DNA from: Ailanthus altissimus
Lineage: Eukaryota; Streptophyta; Magnoliopsida; Sapindales; Simaroubaceae
Direction: 5' to 3'
Assembly (NCBI GenBank): GCA_946807835.1
Contig: OX327693.1
Span: 4,853,501 to 4,917,500 of the forward strand
DNA: 64,000 nt
Below the pieces are notes generated by a model. That model was not told where the DNA came from and ran no database searches. It saw only the letters and a list, made by a program, of their open reading frames with translations. The first letter of the stretch is position 1, and the number at the start of each line of letters is the position of its first letter. Both the position numbers and the translations under genes were made by a program. Positions 12,324 to 24,994 of the stretch are shown piece by piece.

Positions 12324-13600
12324 TTGTAACTTGACTTGTAGGTTACTGTTGTCACTCCTAAGAAGAAAAAGAATGTCACTTTCATCCCTGTACTAAGGTA
12401 TAAGGCAAGCAAAGAACTACAACCTAGCTAGATGCTCGCAACTTGTATTCTTTAAGTTCTTGGTTAACAGATGTCTTGCATTGAGAGCAAAACAAGTCAA
12501 GTTTGAGAAATGTATTTTTAGAATTGAGTATAATGCGTGGATACAACAACAGGAATGTGAATATGTCCTGTACCTCACATTATTCAGCGTAACTTGCATT
12601 CAGATGTATATAATGTAAGTATAATATATTTTTCACGTAAATTATTTCTTCCTTTCATTTTAAATAATAATGAAACTAATTTTATTTATTACCTATGTTA
12701 CTGTATGAAAACTGAAGGTCTCTAAAATGACCAAAAAATTTAGCTTCATTAATCTATTCATCATCTCCATGTTAGGAAAGTTAATAACGAGAATAGTTGT
12801 TAATAACCGTTCATGTGCAATTATTGGTCGCCTTCAAACCACAATGCGCTATTAGATCTGGCTAGTCCCTTATAACCCCGAAGATGACCCATTATACTTG
12901 ATATATTATGCTTTATTCAACTTGATTATTTCTTAATTTCTTTTCTTTTAGAATGACACAATTTCCATTAGATTCTCACTGTTATTGACTTGTCTAACAA
13001 AACTGTTTACTGCATGGAGGGGACATCACATATGCAACGACTTCTACAAATCTTGAATAAGTGTGATATTGTTTTCTAAACTATCGTCTTTAGCATAACC
13101 TTATTAAGATAGTAAAAGTTATTTCATTTTCATATTTATAGTTGCATTTGCATTCATTTAGCCCAAGAAGACAACAATAGGTTATTCATAATTAATGAGA
13201 TTCAAGTGAAGGTAATACAACCCTGGATACAAACCTATTTATTGAATGTCTCTAAAATTTTCATAAATTTATTTTCAACAATTATTTTGTAGGCCCTAAT
13301 TCAATCAAGAGTACTGGAATGCAAATTATAAATCATGGGGTACATGAGAGATGTAATAAATGATCTCGACATCTCTCATGAAACGTAAGATTTTTTTAAA
13401 TTATTTACTACTTGTTGTGATATAAATGTATGTATATGTTCAATTTAAAAAAATTATTATTTCTTATACTTACCCTCTTTCAGGTTCATGGGTATGTACT
13501 TACTAAAGAACAAATTGATGAGGTTTATGTGGATTGGCAATCCTTCATTTCTACTAAGCTATAAAGATAAAGGTATAAAACTTTTGCCTCTTTATTACAT
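12324..13600. other. Intergenic, possible degenerate exon-like pieces
   Basis: Moderately AT-rich DNA. A few intron-like junctions can be imagined (a TTTTGTAG acceptor near 13290, a GTAAG donor near 13385, a TTTCAG acceptor near 13483). The intervening translations contain stops and match no family I know, so I make no gene call. Confidence 0.4.
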
Positions 13601-13639
13601 GTTCAATTGTCATCATTGTTTTTTTTTTTTCATGTTTAA

Positions 13640-14050
13640 GTGAAGCTAACACATGTGTTGTTCTTTGATTTTGTACTAGAAATTTTTAAGTGGATATTGC
13701 TGCTCATTACGTTATTGATTATGCTGTTGACTATACTACCAACTTATTGTTGGATTTTGCTACTAATTAGGTTGTTCTATTGGTATTAGTTAGTTATGTT
13801 GTGTTGATTGTAGGACATTGTTGCTGATAATAGTTAATTTTTTGTGTTGTTTGTGTTGCTGGATATTAGTAACTGTGTGAGTTACCATCTATTGGTAATG
13901 TTAGTTAATGTGTTGTTATAAGAATTTGGTGGTTGTTAGTTGTTACTAGATGGTGGATGTGTATTAAGTGTATTAAGATGAGAGTTTGGTGGATGTTGTG
14001 TATTCAATTAAGTGAGATGAAAATTTGATGGATGAGAGTTGTTAGCTACT
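13640..14050. repeat. G+T-rich low-complexity tract
   Basis: The plus strand is dominated by repeated GTTGTTG, TTAGTTA and GTTGTTAG-type words with few C residues, giving a strong strand asymmetry over about 400 bases. No regular period was found. It may be a decayed minisatellite. Confidence 0.6.
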
Positions 14051-14329
14051 ACATATTACAAACTTCATTTATTCATCTATTTTGACTTTATGTATATTTA
14101 ATATAATTTATTATAAATAATTCTATAAAAAAAAATTTGTATTAAAATGAAATCAAATATTTATCGCCATTTAATGCTATTAATCTATTAATAAATTAAG
14201 ATAGAAGGCAGCCATTACTAATGTCATCATATATCAATAACATGACATCATTATTACATCATCTGCCACTACAACTGCCATGTCATCTGCTAAATCATCG
14301 ATCATGTTATTAGCCATGTGTTTCCATTT

Positions 14330-14521
14330 GTCATATAAATGTCACAACCTTGAGATAAAAAACTTCAATCACATCAAAACTTTATCACTGTTAAGTGATA
14401 GATTTTATCTATCAGAAATTAATGAGTTTATTTAAGGTGATAGATGACATTTATCATAAATCTTGCTTTGTAACAATATTTATTTATCATCTAGAGTCTT
14501 TTTTTTTTCTTTCTAATAGTG
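14330..14521. mobile_element. Possible CACTA-type terminus
   Basis: The segment ends TTCTAATAGTG, the complement of CACTATTAGAA, close to the CACTA-superfamily terminal consensus. Just inside it are short inverted words typical of CACTA subterminal regions (ACTTTATCACTGTTAAGTGA, TTTATCTATCAG, GATAGATGACATTTATC). The opposite terminus was not found, so this would be a truncated copy. Confidence 0.35.
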
Positions 14522-14851
14522 ATGTATGCCATCATTCTTCATCATATCTTCTAAATGATAGGGATTAGCATTTCTAATAAGAGCTCTAATTTTTATTATT
14601 TATCTAATCAAAACATTTTAAAGTATCTTTAATCGAATCAATCCACAATTCAAGAAAATCATAAATGGGGCTTAAAATAGTGAAATTCAATTCTTAACAT
14701 TATAAGTTTTAAGAGCTAAGCATATTTGCTTGCAGCAATCTACTAAGTTAATCTTAAGCATAAGTCTCTTAAGAGGACACTAAAATTTTATACTCTCTAT
14801 TATTTGCATTAGATTGAAACACCTTTTCACTAAATCTAAAAGGGTATATAG

Positions 14852-17133
14852 TGTGAGTGATTTTAAACTTAAGGTGTATGTATGTGAGTTTGTGTCATTA
14901 TTCAAATATAACATATGTATCACATACATACATGCGCAGCGGATAAGCGGAATACAAATTTCATAATGATAAACACAAATAAAATTTACATGTTATCTCA
15001 TAAATATAAAATAATTTAAGATTAAGAAATAGTATATTGTCAAGTTTTTGGTATATAGTCGAATCGAAGTACCCGCCTTGAAGCAACCAGTTTATAATTC
15101 TAGTTCCTCAACACGGTGGGCTTGGGGAAGCTAGAATAGTAAGGATTCAAGAGTTGAATAATTTGCTAGAATAGCAGTTTTTCTAGCAAATTATTCAACT
15201 CTTGAATCCTTGTTTCTACCTTGTAGTATAGGTAACCAAAATGGAAGAGAAAAAATGGAGATAATGTTTTTGCTCTCAACACTTGAGATAATTTCCTAAT
15301 ACTTAATCTTTCAAATTCTCTCTACAATTTTCACTTATGCCTTGACCTAATTTTCACCTTACAATATTGAGCAACATATTGCTCTTTTATTTGTTTATTA
15401 TTTTTTTTATATTTTTTTGCTTAATGACACCCATTATTATGGTCAATATTTACCATTAATAATTTACTTATTATTATTTTTTCATTATCTCACATAATGG
15501 AATCCATTATAATGGTCAATATTTTCCATTAGTAATTTGTTTATCATTATTTACAATAAACAAAATGAAAACAAATAAAATGAAAAATAACATGGATGAA
15601 CTTAGCCAAAATGAAAAACTTTTTTTCATTTGCAAGTAACATTTAAGGCCTACCATTTACAAGTGTCACCAATTTATTTTTATTATAATATTTAATCAAT
15701 AATAAATAAATAATTTAATCTTATTAAATCATGGTAGAAATACATGCCAATTTAAATTAAAAAATGAGCCATGTGTAAAATAATGAGGGTATTTTAGTAA
15801 TTTTTAAGTCAAACAATAATTAGCCCACATTGTGCCATGTGTTAACATCCTATTGGTCAATAAATAATTGTTAACTAATTGATATACTTAACTTTTAAGT
15901 CTTGACACGTGCACGACCGGAGGGAGACCGAAGTAAATTTTTGGTTTGCTGGAATTTTTTGAATCGAATTATTCAATCTGATACGTTGCCCCAGTACACA
16001 ATGAATATACTTTATATTGCGGGACTCTCTAGGTCCACTCCCGATTTGTCAAATAGAACTATTCTGCAAGTCCGAGATCGATATCCCACACACACGTCAC
16101 GGATATTATAAATCAGTGCAGTAGACTATACAAGTTGATGTCATAGCACATACGTATAATCCTTTTGTCAATTATATCCTGAAAGAGTAGGGATATAGAT
16201 TACTACCGTCAGATCCCTATGTGCTAATCTGTGAACTTATCTTCAAACACGTATCTTAATAAACAATTTATGAAAACACTTTTACAATATTATTTAACCC
16301 TGTAGGAAACTATTTTCCTGGGTTTATTGCTTATGGATATAAGACTTTCTAAGATACAGTCTCTGAGCATTCAGATATATAACTCATCCATGTAAGCTGA
16401 CGGATTCCATATCTGTACACACCAGACTCCATAAGCACTGGACCATACCTAATGATCACACTATAAAAGGTCTATGATATACGTAGAACCAAAGTATGAT
16501 GGATCACTTATCAAAGGACCATGTATACTACTCAACTCGAGAGGACCTTCCATTGGCGGCTTCATGGGATGTCTATTGGGGTCCTCATTGAGTCCGTTTA
16601 GTATTCAGCCTTTACTGAATACCTGTATGCTATACGAACTTTCAGTAAGCCCATGGTCAGCTAAGAACAACTATTTAAACCATCTAGGTATAATATACAT
16701 TGGTCTATGTAAAAGGATTCCACTGTCAAACCTACATCGATAAATTAAGACCAAGAACATATAAGTTTAGAATAGACTTGCATAATAACATTTCTTAGCA
16801 CCTATTACAACTCTTGCAACTATGCTATTACTAATGTATTCTCAGGTTTTTATACCGTTACAGATAAGATTCTAACTTTTAGACTTCACTGATTAATATA
16901 ATATGCTAACTCTTTAACATTTATAGTTTTCAGTGATGTTAACTCTTAGCATTGATCTAAACTTCTTTAGACCAAATTTGAACCTTTACAGATCATATAA
17001 TGTCTGTAGCGTCACAAGCATTGAACCATTTAATAATAGTAATTAACAAATTAACAAATAATGTACTGTATAAATATTATAAAATAAAATATTAATATAA
17101 CAATGGGGTGACACATGAGCACAGATTCCAACA
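14852..17133 (-). mobile_element. Solo LTR of a copia-lineage element, reverse orientation
   Basis: The element runs from TGTGAGTGATTTT to AGATTCCAACA and is bounded by an exact 5-bp target-site duplication, TATAG (14847-14851 and 17134-17138). Its right two-thirds aligns with the reverse-oriented LTRs at 1-1255 and 32124-34229. Shared words include GCCCCAGTACACAA, the CTACTCAACTCGAGAGGACC block and GACACATGAGCAC. No internal region follows, so it is a solo LTR left by LTR-LTR recombination. Open frames at 15902-16111 and 16474-16743 are chance frames within it. Confidence 0.85.
15141..15211. repeat. Perfect 31-bp inverted repeat with 9-nt loop
   Basis: Bases 15141-15171 and 15181-15211 are exact reverse complements, separated by TAGCAGTTT. 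The related LTRs do not show this hairpin at the matching position, so it looks like a copy-specific snap-back (template-switch) duplication. Confidence 0.95.
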
Positions 17134-17346
17134 TATAGATCTTTAGCAAAAGATAAAAGAAAATCAAGTTTCAGCTTATACTGCTATTATATTGAACAAG
17201 AAATGCATTGGAACATTACAACGTACCATAGGTTACATTGAGCATAAAAGATCATCGCTAGAAGCCTCACAAGAAACCTCACAGAGGATTATAAATTACC
17301 ATTACAAGAAACCTCTCACTATACATATATATGGTACATAGAATAA
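17134..17346. other. Spacer between two retroelement LTRs
   Basis: About 210 bases of unassigned sequence following the TATAG duplication. A short phrase, ACAAGAAACCTC, occurs twice. I see nothing else in it. Confidence 0.5.
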
Positions 17347-18110
17347 TGTTGGAATTTTTTGCCTGAAAGTCTTCACCCACAAGTATTCAAGAATTATAGA
17401 AGATTACAAAATCAAAATAGAGATAACAATCAATCACACACAAGACACACAAGAATTATGTGGTTCAGCAAATTTCTTACATCCATTGCGGATCAAATGA
17501 TCCTAACTTCTTTTATTACTCAAGACTACCAATGAACCACTCAACGATCACTTAGAAGATTACAAGGAATACATAATAGAATGAGCTCTCTAAAGTTCTA
17601 TACAATACTCTTTTATACACTTAGTACTCAAGTTCTCTTTAAGCTCTCTATTAAACGCTCTCTTTGATGCTTACTATTCTAATGCCATAACAAGGGTTAA
17701 TATAGGCTTCAAAACATCCCCCAAAACCCTATATCCAGTTGGAATAAGAGTCCAAGCATGAAATGAGTTCGAAGCCAACTCAGAAAATGGAGAAAACACT
17801 TAAAACCAAAACCCGCGTCATGTTGCCACCGCGGTCTATGCTTAGCACCGTGGTGCCACTACGGCCCAAGCTTGACGTCGTGGCCTCGCAAAGGTTAGGC
17901 CGCAGTGCCCAACCACTGTGTAGGTCAAGGCCGTGACCCCAAGGCTTAGAGATGCATTCCTAGCATGTTTCAACCCCATTATTGCTTTTGACTCTTTGTT
18001 TCGCTTCAAATCTTGTATGTCCATGACGTGCTCGACTTTGTATGGTCTTCTCATTGGTCTCTAATTATAAATCACACTGAAACACTATTTTGAATCACTA
18101 ATTTTTAACA
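17347..18110 (-). mobile_element. LTR of the second copia group, reverse orientation
   Basis: Bounded by TGTTGGAATTTTTTGCC and TTTTTAACA. It aligns with the LTRs at 42600-43436, 44673-45540 and 47003-47841 through the shared GAAAGTCTTCACCC start, a GTGGTTCAGC...TACATCCATTGCGG segment and the AATCACTAATTTTTAACA end. Bases 17810-17940 form a GC-rich patch. In the element's own orientation this would be the 3' LTR, with internal sequence expected to the right. Confidence 0.75.
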
Positions 18111-18420
18111 AAATCTTCATTGATTTAAAATCACTAAGAATCTTTTCAAGATCCATCCACTCCTCATCATGCTCAATTACACAGTGATGATCTTAGTTAA
18201 GTATTTACACAAATTTAAATTTACTAAAGACACCGACTTAGGTCTCTAAATATCCTAATGCATATTGTTTATGGTAGTTTTATTGTGATCTTTCATGTTA
18301 CTTTTGACTCCACGACCATAAAGCCCCAGTAGCTGAAACTTATTCCTGCCAATAACACCCTTACCAAACATTCTTTTTCAAAATTTTTCACTCCAATAAG
18401 TTACTCTTCAATGTTACTTA
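18111..18420. other. Probable internal scrap of a reverse copia element
   Basis: The first bases after the LTR (ATCTTCATTGATTTAAAATC) recall the internal sequence beside the LTR at 44673-45540, where a similar TCTTGATTCAAATTC occurs. The remainder has no recognisable coding motif. It is cut at 18421 by the start of the next LTR. Confidence 0.35.
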
Positions 18421-21400
18421 TGTTAGAAATTGTGCTTACGTAACATTCTATTTTGTATGAATATTTATTGTTTAATATTTATACAATAAACATTTCATTA
18501 AAATTTTAATATTATTAATTATATAGTAAAAAGCTTATTAAATTTTAGATATTATAGATCTAAAAGTGTCACACCCCAAACCCAAAAGATCTAAAACATG
18601 ACATAACTTACACTCATTCAATAATGTACACTCATAATTAATATTGCATAAAATTTTAAACTTGAATTCAACATAGGAATCCTTATCAAATTACTAGTAA
18701 GCTTAATACAAAATCAACCCATGACCATACTTGGTGAAACATAAATTAAATACAACTACACCTAATAAAATAACACATAAGTATTTATTCAATATGGACA
18801 AATCAAATATCTTAAACTATGTGTCCACAAATAAAACACTTAGCAACTTAGCAATTTAGGGAACTCAAGGGACAGCAGAAGCCTTGCCAAATCCGCTAAG
18901 TACACATATACCTTATTTACCTGAAATCACCTAAACTATAATGAGTATGAAACTCAGTAAGCATACTAGTTTTTCATATATCAAAATACAAATACATATA
19001 TGTACACAATGCATATGTATAATATGTTGTGATAAATCAAAATCATAATCTTATCAAATCACATGTCAAGTAAACGTTTACACATTCTTTCAAAACATAT
19101 AATAGGAATACCCTCACTTAACTACTACTTAGTAGGACTTCCATATCACATATAACATAATGAGCCAAACGTCACTCGTCGATGACATACCGTATGAGAG
19201 GAATAACACAAGTGAGGTTTAAATTACACATATATAATGTTTATGCCCAAAGGTAAGAGTCAAACCCTTACCCTGATTATAGGTGAATCCTCTCACATGC
19301 ACTAATACGCCACCACATGAATGTGATGACTCACTTTTTCTTTAGGTACCAATAGGATCATCCTTACATACGAAACACATAACATATACCAGTCCTGAAG
19401 GAAAGGCTATACATAAAGGCTCCACAAATCACATAAGGTGCCTACTAAGTAAATAGTGAGTTCAAACATCCTTAAAATACAAAACGTATCTCATGAACAT
19501 TTTTCACTTCAAAAGCTTTCTTTGTTAAACACATTTCATTTTGAAAGCTTACTTTCATAAAAACATGTATGTCCATGCTCACATTCATAAACCTATGTCT
19601 TTAATATTTCATATCAAATATACTTTGGCATAACATAAACATAAACATATTTCTAAGCACATTTACAAAATTATACATAAATAATTACTATGTTTATTGT
19701 GATTTCAATAAAAGTCTAGTATACTTACCTCTTAACACTTTTGGCTATAAGGTTTAATTCTTCTTAACCTATCAATGGAGATTAATCCTTTCATAAGCCT
19801 CAACATTCACACAAAACACTTTAAATAGCTTACAAAATTACACATATTGCACTTATCACATCGAATTGGTCTAATTACTTAGTTTTTCAAAACTTGTCAT
19901 TCTGACCACTTACACTTAACAAAATTTTCTTATACATCAAATGATGTCCAATTGCTCCAAAATTAGAATATATTTTTCTTAACTCACATATCCTACTTAT
20001 TTATGAATATTATATTATAATTCCTACACAATACATTTCATAAACACCATCAAATCCAAACTATTATTCTGATGGGATCAAGATATTTACTGAACAGTAT
20101 TCAGTCTCCCAATTTTATAAAATAATATACTAACTCAAAAATGATAAAACTATCATAGTATTACTCTTGACACATATTTTAATTCATGATAATTATTTCA
20201 CCTCAAATTCCTTGCCAAAAGTATTTTAAAACTTGTTTATTCCATAGCTTTAAAAATTTATTAATCAAATACTGCAATGAGCTGACACTCTTTAGAAAAT
20301 CATAACAATTTAACCACATTGATATAAATTTTCAATTCTGATTATATCATATAAGACATATAAACTTATCTTATTTCATAAATTCGTAATTTTGAAGATC
20401 ATTCAGCAGATAAAAAATTATTTGTCACTGTATCCTATTGTTAACATAGAAAATATTTAGAATTTCAGGGTCATTTTTGTCAATTCACTACAAATTCAAT
20501 TTATTGAATTTTCAATCGATTCAAAGTCTCAAATAATTTTAGACATGTCTAATTTCATATAGTCAAAATCTAAAACTAAAATCGAAGCACAACAATTTAT
20601 AAAATATCCGAATCAAGAGACTATCAAGTAGAAATTCTGAAATTCATCATGATTTATCAAGCTATCTACATAATCATCATCAATTCTCAATATATCTTAC
20701 AAAATTCACATCAAATCCCCAATTTTTCATTTGTCTAGAAATCAAAACTTAAAGGAATTAACTTAATTAACAATAATTAATTAAGAAATAATTATGATAT
20801 AACTCTTAAAACTCCAAATTTTAATTTCTTCTTCTTCTTCTTCTTCTTCTTCTCTTTCTCTCCCCTCTATTTCTCTCTTTTCTCTCTCTAAAGGGGTGAC
20901 TCGACCCAAAAATGAGTAAATTAGAATTTAAAATGTGTATTTTATTCTAAGAGGCTAACTTTTAATATTTACAAATTAACCCCAAAAATGTTTAAAGTAT
21001 TATAATTTGGTCCCTAAAAAAAATCTAAAGTCTTGCAAATAAACCTAATACTAATAGTATGTCCTTAATCTATACAAAAAAAATACTAATAACAATTCAT
21101 AAATTAAGTATCATCCATATGCAAATAAAATATGAATATTATACATATATATATAAATATTTATTCTTTTCGGTGTTGGATAAGTAGTTTCTACAAAAAG
21201 AGTTTAGGTCAATGCTATAAGTTATAAATGTTATAAGAGTTAGCACATTTTAAGAGTTATAACCTTATTTGAAATGGGACAACGGCCTAAGAATATTTTG
21301 GCAATGATATAGTTACAATGAGTTGTAAATCGTACTAAAAAATATCATTATGCAGTATGTTCTCGAAGACTTCATTCCTAATCTATCTTTACCGATGCGG

Positions 21401-23091
21401 GTCGATGGGTGAACCCTTTCAGATTAGTATATTTCAATATCTAGATGGTTAAGATGGTTAGTCTTAGCAAACAATGAGCTTAGCAAAAGCTTGTATAGAC
21501 ATACAAGTATTTAGTAAGGATTAGGTACTGAACAGACCAATGAAAACCTCCAATAGATATCTTATAGAGCCATAAATTGAAGGCCTTCTCAAGTTAAGTA
21601 GTATCTGTGGTCATTTGACTTGAGTACTATAGTGGACTTGTGAGTGATCCACAATTCTTAGATTTCACTTATGTTAGAGACCTTTCATGGTCTGACCTCT
21701 AAGTGTCATTGGGTATGGCCCGATACTCATAGAGTCTGGTGTGCAGAGATATAGGATCTGTCAGCTCATATGAGTGAGTTGTATATCCTAATCTATGAGA
21801 TTATATTTCAAAAAGTCTTATGGTCATAAGCAGTATACCTAGAAAAGAGTTTTTCATAGGAATAAACGATATCACAAAAGTATTTACATATATTATTTAT
21901 AGAAATACAAATCTGGAGATAAGTTCTCAACCGAGTAAATAGAGATTTGACGATGATGATTTATATCTCTACTCTTCCGAGATATAGGTGGCAGAATGAT
22001 TAAACGTATATGGTTAACCTTAACTTATATGGTTCAATACACTGCTTTATAATATTCGTAACATGTGTGTAGGGCATCGTTCACGAACTTATGAAAGAGT
22101 TCTATATAACAACTGACTGTGAACCTAAGGAGTCTTACAATATGAAGTGTATTCTTTGATCATTGGGGTAGCAGACTGGATTGAACCGTTCGATCCAGCA
22201 AATTTCAATAAGCCGATATTTTTTTAAGGATTTCTTAGGATGCACACTTGTCAAAGCTTAAGTGTTAAGTACATCATTTAATTAGTTAATAAAAATTGTT
22301 AACCAATTAGATATTGATAAGTGGTAACATTATAACTATTAATTGTTTGCCTTATTGTTGAAAATATTGAACTTGCTTATGTAACAAGCAAGATCAATTA
22401 TAATACAAAATATTTTTTTGTATTATAATTGTTAGTCAACAAAAACAAAAGGGCATGGCCTAAGCATAGGATGTGGGGCCATTTTGTTGACAATCAAAGG
22501 GAATTAAAACAAATGGAAAATGGGTTTTTTATTTTTATATTAATCATTTGGGGAAGTGGTTTGGCAAAGACAAGAAAGATAGAGAGAATTTGTAAGAACC
22601 AAGAGTTGTGTTTTTCAAAAGGGTTCTTATATTCTTCTTCTTTAAATGGCTGACCATTTTAAAAGAAAAGTGAGATTATTTTATTTGTGTAAGAGTTACA
22701 TGAATAAAACCAATTTCATTTCTTTGAAACAATTTAAGGGTTAAAGAGTTTAACTGAGAACAAAGTATTTAAGAGTTAAGCACTAAGGCTGCTAGAAATT
22801 CATTAGTGGAGCAAAAATTCTAGAACTTCAAGCCCACCAAGTTGAAGCCTAGAATTGCAAAATGAAACATTTCAAGGTTTCAAGGCGGGCTCAACTTTGA
22901 AGAACAAATTCAAAAGGCTTCAAAAGTAATTTCTTGAACTTATTAGTGTAACGAGATTTTAATTAAGTGTGTTTGTTGAATAAAAAATTAGATTTCGATT
23001 ACATGGTGTATTTTGTATGTATGGCAACTAAAATTTTGAAATTCAATGAATACCCATCACATGCATTCACCATAAATAAGCATGCATAACA
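18421..23091 (+). mobile_element. 5' LTR of copia element A, split by an insertion
   Basis: The LTR starts TGTTAGAAATTGTGC and ends GCATGCATAACA immediately before a tRNA-Met-type primer-binding site. Removing the insertion at 18567-21195 and one AAAAG duplicate leaves about 2.0 kb. The interruption is proved by comparison with 26767-27352, where the same LTR reads continuously from TAGATCTAAAAG into AGTTTAGGTCAATGC. Confidence 0.85.
18567..21195. mobile_element. 2.6-kb TG...CA insertion with TSD AAAAG, probable gypsy-type solo LTR
   Basis: It begins TGTCACACCCCAAACCC and ends TTTCTACA. It is flanked by exact AAAAG duplications (18562-18566 and 21196-21200). There is no internal coding region. 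TGTCACACCCC is a start I associate with long plant Ty3/gypsy LTRs, and the segment includes a (CTT)n tract at about 20827-20853. Classification as a gypsy solo LTR is inference; the insertion boundaries are directly visible. Confidence 0.75.
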
Positions 23092-23594
23092 AATGGTATC
23101 AAAGTATGTTTGTGTGCTTTTATCAGATAATTGGAGCGTTTTATGTTTGTTGGTATGTCTTAGAACAGTATATGATGCATTTTAAGTGTTGAAGTGCAAA
23201 ATTGGGTCATAGCTCAATAAGTCATTGTGACGTTGAGGATTTCTAGTCTTTAGCATCACAACATTAGATATCTAATGTTGTGGCATTGAGAGCTCTGTCT
23301 TCAATACCATAACACTAAAAGCTTAGTGTCGTGGCGTAGGGGGTATTATCTTCAACGTCGCAGCGCTAGTAGGCTAGCGCCACAACGTTAACACTGTGAA
23401 CTGTATATTTATGCAATGATAAGTGTTAGATGATTGCATTATTAACTGTGGCCATTTGTTTATGCTATTAACCACAATAGAAGACTTACTAATATGTCTT
23501 TTAATCAGATTGAACAGTATGTCATTATGAGATAATTGTTATATAATGGTTCGTCTTGTCAATATAGTATTACATAGGTCACTTCAATTTTGCC

Positions 23595-23874
23595 CAATAT
23601 AGCTAAAGTGTGAGGAACTGGTCGACGTGATTTAGACTATGTTAGTTAAACATGAGATGAGACAAATATAAGCGAATGTATTGTCTAATATAGCTAAAGT
23701 GTAAGGGTAGTATTAGTAACTTATATTTGATAATTGACAAGTTAATTTAGAATACACTTATTCAATATCACTAAAGTGTGAGGATATGGAGTATTTAGGA
23801 TCAGTGGTAAGAGTTAAAATTGACAAGAGTTGTCTACCTTGGATTTACAAGGCCAATATTACTAAAGTATGAGG
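23595..23874 (+). promoter_or_regulatory. Four-copy spaced leader motif, element A
   Basis: Copies of AATATNRCTAAAGTRTRAGG lie at about 23595, 23686, 23763 and 23854, giving spacings of about 91, 77 and 91 bases. They sit between the primer-binding site and the gag start, in what would be the untranslated leader of the genomic RNA. The function is unknown; an RNA structural, packaging or dimerisation role is only a guess. The parallel array in element B supports selection or shared ancestry. Confidence 0.75.
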
Positions 23875-24094
23875 CTGAAGTAAAATGCCACTAAGTTCCA
23901 CTTCTCACTGTATAGCTTAAAATGTTTAATTATCATTTTCCTATTTGAGAGATTAAATAAATTATGTAAAGCAGTAGGAGGACATTTTTAGATTAAAAAA
24001 TATATAATAGTTATACCAATGATATAAAGCATTATGATTTAAAGATTCAAATGTTCCTTTACCGTATCTTTCTTTTTATCTTGTGAAGATAAAA

Positions 24095-24994
24095 ATGGCT
24101 TCAAGAAACCCGTTGGTACACATACTTGATGCACACCAACTCAAGGGTGCCGAAAACTACTCATACTAACTTACGAATCTTAGAATAATTCTGGATTTGA
24201 AAAAGCTTGGGTATATCATTGATTAGACTATGTCCCAAGGTGTTTCTGATTATGCCACTTCGGATAAGAGAAAAATATATCAGAAATAAGTTGATGATAA
24301 TTTGAAAATCAAATCGTACATCCTCGCCTTAATGTCTACAGTCCTTTAAAGAAAGCATGTGTACATGGACAGTGCAAGTAGTATCATGCTCCATTTGAAA
24401 TAGTTATTTGACGACAAAATGTAAGTTGAAATATACCATGTTTCCAAATCTCTCTTTCAGACTAGACTACTAGAGGGAAGTTCTATTTAACCCCATGTCC
24501 ACAAGATAATTTTATATATTGAGTGGTTGGAGACTATGTACATTGTTCTGAACAATTATTTAGGGGAATAGTTTGATTATCCAATCATTGTCGAGATCCT
24601 TTGCACAGTTCATCATAAAATTTAATATGTAAGGATTGATTCTTATTTATGCTGAGCTCTACAATATGTTGAGGACAGATTAAGAGTACTTGAACAAAAG
24701 AGGTATGACCTTCTACATATAGGGTGCTTCATCTTCTACCCCAAAGGCTTCTGGAAGTCTAAAAGAAAGAAGAAAAATAAGGTGAAGTAGACACCCACTA
24801 TGGGTCCTCACAAGCGACCCATATGCAAGCCACAGAAGAAAAGCAAAGACAAAAGAAAGTATTTCTATTGCGGCGAGTACAAGTATTGGAAGTGTAATTT
24901 CCTAAGGTACCTTGCCATGGCCAAGAAGAACCCCTCAAATATATGTTTACCTATTATTGATATTTGTTTAGCATTTAATGCTAGTTCTGGTTAG
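24095..24994 (+). pseudogene. Copia gag polyprotein remnant with zinc knuckle (element A)
   Basis: An ATG at 24095 opens MASRNPLVHILDAHQLKG. The frame matches the gag start of element B, where MATTIQLVYIVDAIQLKG stands at the same place. Stops interrupt it within about 30 codons and again later. At 24800-24994 a readable stretch includes KKSKDKRKYFYCGEYKYWKC, a decayed CCHC zinc knuckle (normally CxxCGxxGHWKRxC) of the nucleocapsid-like domain that binds the element's RNA. There is no intact reading frame. Confidence 0.75.

Noticed and set aside
13290..13560. Possible spliced gene with GT/AG junctions
   Set aside because: The translated pieces contain stops and match no known protein. The splice-like words are frequent in AT-rich plant DNA.
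15902..16743. Two plus-strand frames of 69 and 89 codons
   Set aside because: They are inside a reverse-oriented solo LTR. The same sequence in sister LTRs is not open, and LTRs of this group do not encode proteins.
23094..23104. tRNA-like signal at TGGTATCAAAG (and at 29704, 42585, 52778)
   Set aside because: These are primer-binding sites complementary to the 3' end of tRNA-Met. No cloverleaf surrounds them.
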